The notes under the pieces were generated by a model, which was not told the DNA's origin, made no database searches, and saw only the letters and a list, made by a program, of their open reading frames with translations. From Lentisphaerota bacterium (lineage in GTDB: Bacteria; Verrucomicrobiota; Kiritimatiellia; UBA8416; JAFGTH01), in contig JAFGTH010000151.1 in assembly GCA_016934225.1 (NCBI GenBank), positions 1 to 8,213 of the forward strand: a stretch of DNA of 8,213 bases, read 5' to 3'. Shown here piece by piece: positions 6,497 through 8,213 of the stretch. Numbering within the stretch: the stretch's first letter is position 1; each line of letters opens with the position of its first letter. The translations under genes were made by a program, and so were the position numbers.

Positions 6497-6838
6497 TTAA
6501 TTGCTTGCCGTGCATTCGGGCGGTAGCTTCTTTGCCGCATCTTCTTTTGCGGGCACTTCGTTCGCCGCGAAACCGGCTTCCGCTATGGCGAATTCTATGT
6601 TTTTTATTGCAAGTTGCAAACTTTCATATTTTACGGAAATTGTGCGTTTTTCCAGGTTAGCCTCTATACTTTCCTTATCAACACCCGGCACCGCCATGAC
6701 GGCCTTAACAACATGTTCAACACATGCCTTGTTGATCATGGCCGGCACGCGAATTTCCACCGTGCGAACATCACGCTGCCGACAGGATAACACGGCCACT
6801 AAAACTGCGATCAAAACAATATATTTCCTGAATTTCAT
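6497..6838 (-). CDS. HMA-fold lipoprotein lacking first metal-site Cys
   Basis: A 113-aa protein starting with a lipoprotein signal: positive MKFRK, a hydrophobic stretch (about 7-17) and a lipobox VLSC with the lipidated Cys at C19, so it is probably membrane-anchored outside the cytoplasm. Residues about 26-92 follow the heavy-metal-associated (ferredoxin-like) fold of copper chaperones and MerP: VEIRVPAMINKACVEHVVKAV, then PGVDKESIEANLEKRTISVKY, then an IEFAIAEAGFAA helix. The usual MxCxxC metal loop here reads MINKAC (34-39), so the first Cys is Asn (N36) and only C39 remains; another Cys lies near the end (C109, LPPEC). Metal binding is therefore uncertain. The ATG at 6838 fits the signal peptide; an ATG at 6883 would put 15 extra residues before it. 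Its stop is 6 nt before the TTG of xerD, which suggests one transcript. Confidence 0.82.
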   Translation of the reverse strand: MKFRKYIVLIAVLVAVLSCRQRDVRTVEIRVPAMINKACVEHVVKAVMAVPGVDKESIEANLEKRTISVKYESLQLAIKNIEFAIAEAGFAANEVPAKEDAAKKLPPECTASN

Positions 6839-6844
6839 GATCGC

Positions 6845-6873
6845 ATAATACCACCAGCCGATACATATCGCAA
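6845..6873 (-). promoter_or_regulatory. Candidate leaderless promoter of lipoprotein-xerD-rnc unit
   Basis: On the minus strand, TTGCGA (6873-6868) and TATTAT (6850-6845) are separated by exactly 17 nt, matching the sigma-70 consensus at 4/6 and 5/6 positions. Only 6 nt lie between the -10 box and the ATG at 6838, so transcription would begin at or next to the start codon. The absence of a good Shine-Dalgarno before this ATG agrees with a leaderless message. Confidence 0.45.
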
Positions 6874-6939
6874 GCGCGGACATGCCGACGATTTTTAGCG
6901 TCTCCGATTCATATAATAAAACAGGAAAACAAAACTTGT

Positions 6940-6969
6940 TTGACTTATTGCTACAAACGGATGTATGAA
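6940..6969 (+). promoter_or_regulatory. Candidate ilvD promoter
   Basis: TTGACT (6940-6945) as the -35 box and TATGAA (6964-6969) as the -10 box, 18-nt spacer. Transcription would start near 6976, giving a leader of roughly 22 nt with AAAGG (6985-6989) as Shine-Dalgarno. Such a short leader leaves no room for a leader-peptide attenuator or T-box, devices often found before branched-chain amino acid genes. The spacer carries ATTGCTACAAAC, also found before the cNMP/rhodanese gene. A perfect TATAAT at 6912-6917 has no suitable -35 box and is less likely. Confidence 0.45.
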
Positions 6970-6997
6970 AAAGGCTTTAGCATGAAAGGCAAAGAAT

Positions 6998-8213
6998 ATG
7001 AATAGCGACAATGTCAAAACGGGATGGGAACGTGCTCCACATAGAAGTTTGCTAAGGGCAACAGGCTTAACCGACGACGATTTTACCAAGCCTTTTATTG
7101 GAATCTGTAATTCGTTTACTGAAGTTATTCCAGGCCATATTCATCTCGATAAAGTGGCTCGTTATATCAAAAAACAGGTCCGTAAATCCGGTGGAGTCCC
7201 AATTGAATTCAACACCATCGGAATATGTGACGGTATTGCAATGGGCCATGCCGGAATGAAATACTCGCTGCCAAGCCGCGAATTGATCGCCGATAGCGTG
7301 GAATCCATGGTGCAAGCGCACAAATTCGACGCCATGATCTGCGTCACAAATTGCGATAAGATCGTACCGGGTATGCTTATGGGAGCGCTTCGAACAAATA
7401 TACCGACCATTATGGTTAGTGGAGGCCCAATGGCCGCCGGTAAAAGCCCGGAAGGAAACGCACTCGACCTGATCAGCGTATTTGAGGGCGTCGCTAGACA
7501 CAAAAAAGGCACAATAACGGATCAGGAACTGGCTACCATCGAAAAATGCGCATGCCCAGGTGCAGGTTCATGTTCCGGAATGTTCACGGCAAATTCCATG
7601 AATTGTTTGTGCGAAGCGCTCGGCATGGCTATGCCGGGAAACGGGACTGTGCTGGCCATCAATCCAGCGCGAAATAAAATATACCGAAAAGCTGCAATAA
7701 GAATTGTTGAAATGGCCCTTAACGGCGGACCACGGCCACGCGATATAGTAACCGAACAAGCTCTGGACAATGCCTTTGCCTTGGACATGGCAATGGGCGG
7801 TAGTACCAATACCGTTCTGCATGCGCTGGCAATCGCACATGAAGCCGGAATCCGTTACGACCTCGACAGAATCAATGCAATTTCCGGGAAATGCCCCAAT
7901 ATCTGTAAAGTCGCGCCGTCATCACACTACCACGTTGAAGATGTGGACCGCGCCGGCGGCGTAAGCGCAATTATCAACCGAATAGCATCGGTTGAAGGAC
8001 TCATTCATAAAAATGCCATGACGATCACGGGGAAAACACTATGGAAGAACGTCTCACGAGCACAGGTTACCGATGAGGAAGTTATACATTCGCTCGCATC
8101 ACCCTACTCTACCGACGGCGGACTTACCATACTGCGGGGAAATCTGGCGGAAAACGGCGCAGTCGTCAAAAAAGCCGGCGTCTCTGAAAAAATGCTTTCT
8201 TTCCAGGGTAAAG
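6998..8213 (+). CDS. ilvD: Dihydroxy-acid dehydratase, 5' part
   Basis: The first 405 codons of an enzyme of about 550 aa; the 3' end lies beyond the window and the frame has no stop up to the last base. It dehydrates 2,3-dihydroxy-3-methylbutanoate or -pentanoate to the 2-keto acid, the third common step of valine, isoleucine and leucine synthesis, in the cytoplasm, using an Fe-S cluster and Mg2+. Family motifs in order are FIGICNSFTEVIPGHIHL (33-50), ICDGIAMGH (76-84), KYSLPSRELIADSVE (88-102), VTNCDKIVPGML (116-127), VSGGPMAAGK (140-149), CPGAGSCSGMFTANSMNC (186-203) and MAMGGSTNTVLH (264-275). C119 and C192 are the conserved cluster ligands. The site corresponding to the third ligand in the TPCN-type [2Fe-2S] enzymes is Gly (IPGH), as in the E. 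coli-type branch, and C77 stands where E. coli has Asp. The ATG is fixed by an in-frame stop at 6983-6985. The Edd (phosphogluconate dehydratase) alternative is unlikely given these motifs. Confidence 0.96.
   Translation, partial: MNSDNVKTGWERAPHRSLLRATGLTDDDFTKPFIGICNSFTEVIPGHIHLDKVARYIKKQVRKSGGVPIEFNTIGICDGIAMGHAGMKYSLPSRELIADSVESMVQAHKFDAMICVTNCDKIVPGMLMGALRTNIPTIMVSGGPMAAGKSPEGNALDLISVFEGVARHKKGTITDQELATIEKCACPGAGSCSGMFTANSMNCLCEALGMAMPGNGTVLAINPARNKIYRKAAIRIVEMALNGGPRPRDIVTEQALDNAFALDMAMGGSTNTVLHALAIAHEAGIRYDLDRINAISGKCPNICKVAPSSHYHVEDVDRAGGVSAIINRIASVEGLIHKNAMTITGKTLWKNVSRAQVTDEEVIHSLASPYSTDGGLTILRGNLAENGAVVKKAGVSEKMLSFQGK

Noticed and set aside
6912..6917. Perfect TATAAT on the plus strand
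   Set aside because: No acceptable -35 box at 16-18 nt upstream; the region is AT-rich, so chance is likely, and the 6940-6969 pair fits ilvD better.
7067..7501. Minus-strand open frames (also 7162-7512 and 7522-7840)
   Set aside because: They are reverse-strand shadows of ilvD, whose plus frame carries every family motif.

Overview
The window looks like ordinary bacterial chromosome from the PVC branch, most likely Kiritimatiellota or a neighbouring Verrucomicrobiota/Lentisphaerae group. The main clue is the first, partial gene. It joins the end of a formylglycine-generating-enzyme (FGE)-type domain to a calcium-binding 'D-x-N-x-x-G-I-P-D-W-W-E ... N-L-Q-E-Y-I-A-G-T-D-P-T' repeat and a C-terminal beta-sandwich, a build typical of secreted proteins in these groups. 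The lineage is inferred from protein style only; there is no rRNA here. Coding density is high, no stretch over 300 bases lacks a gene, and I see no insertion sequence, tRNA, CRISPR array or phage module.

Layout: (1) 2-601, + strand, the 3' end of an FGE-domain surface or secreted protein. (2) 606-1334, - strand, a cyclic-nucleotide-binding plus rhodanese fusion. (3) 1462-2586, + strand, a soluble PAS histidine kinase divergent from (2). (4) 2602-4215, - strand, a sodium:solute symporter. (5) 4216-4424, an intergenic stretch with a possible decayed gene end. (6) 4425-4781, + strand, a small three-helix SemiSWEET/PQ-loop-like membrane protein. (7) 6838 down to 4815, - strand, a three-gene run: a heavy-metal-associated (HMA)-fold lipoprotein, a XerD-type tyrosine recombinase and RNase III (rnc). 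(8) 6998-8213, + strand, the first ~405 codons of dihydroxy-acid dehydratase (ilvD), which runs off the window. Its reading frame is open from 6998 to the last base.

How the genes relate: they are mostly separate housekeeping or physiology units. The HMA lipoprotein, xerD and rnc are close enough (gaps of 6 to 57 and 38 nt) to be one transcript. The kinase and the cNMP/rhodanese protein share a 127-nt divergent control region. Genes 1/2, 3/4 and 6/7 meet tail to tail with gaps of only 4, 15 and 33 nt and no visible hairpin terminators.

I found no convincing new multi-gene system. The best leads are small. A 19-nt promoter motif (TTGA-N3-ATTGCTACAAAC) occurs upstream of both the cNMP/rhodanese gene and ilvD with matching geometry. 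A strong Shine-Dalgarno sits in front of an ATC codon exactly where XerD homology should begin. The lipoprotein gene appears to have a leaderless promoter. A possible gene remnant lies upstream of the symporter and ends in an ATGA overlap with it.
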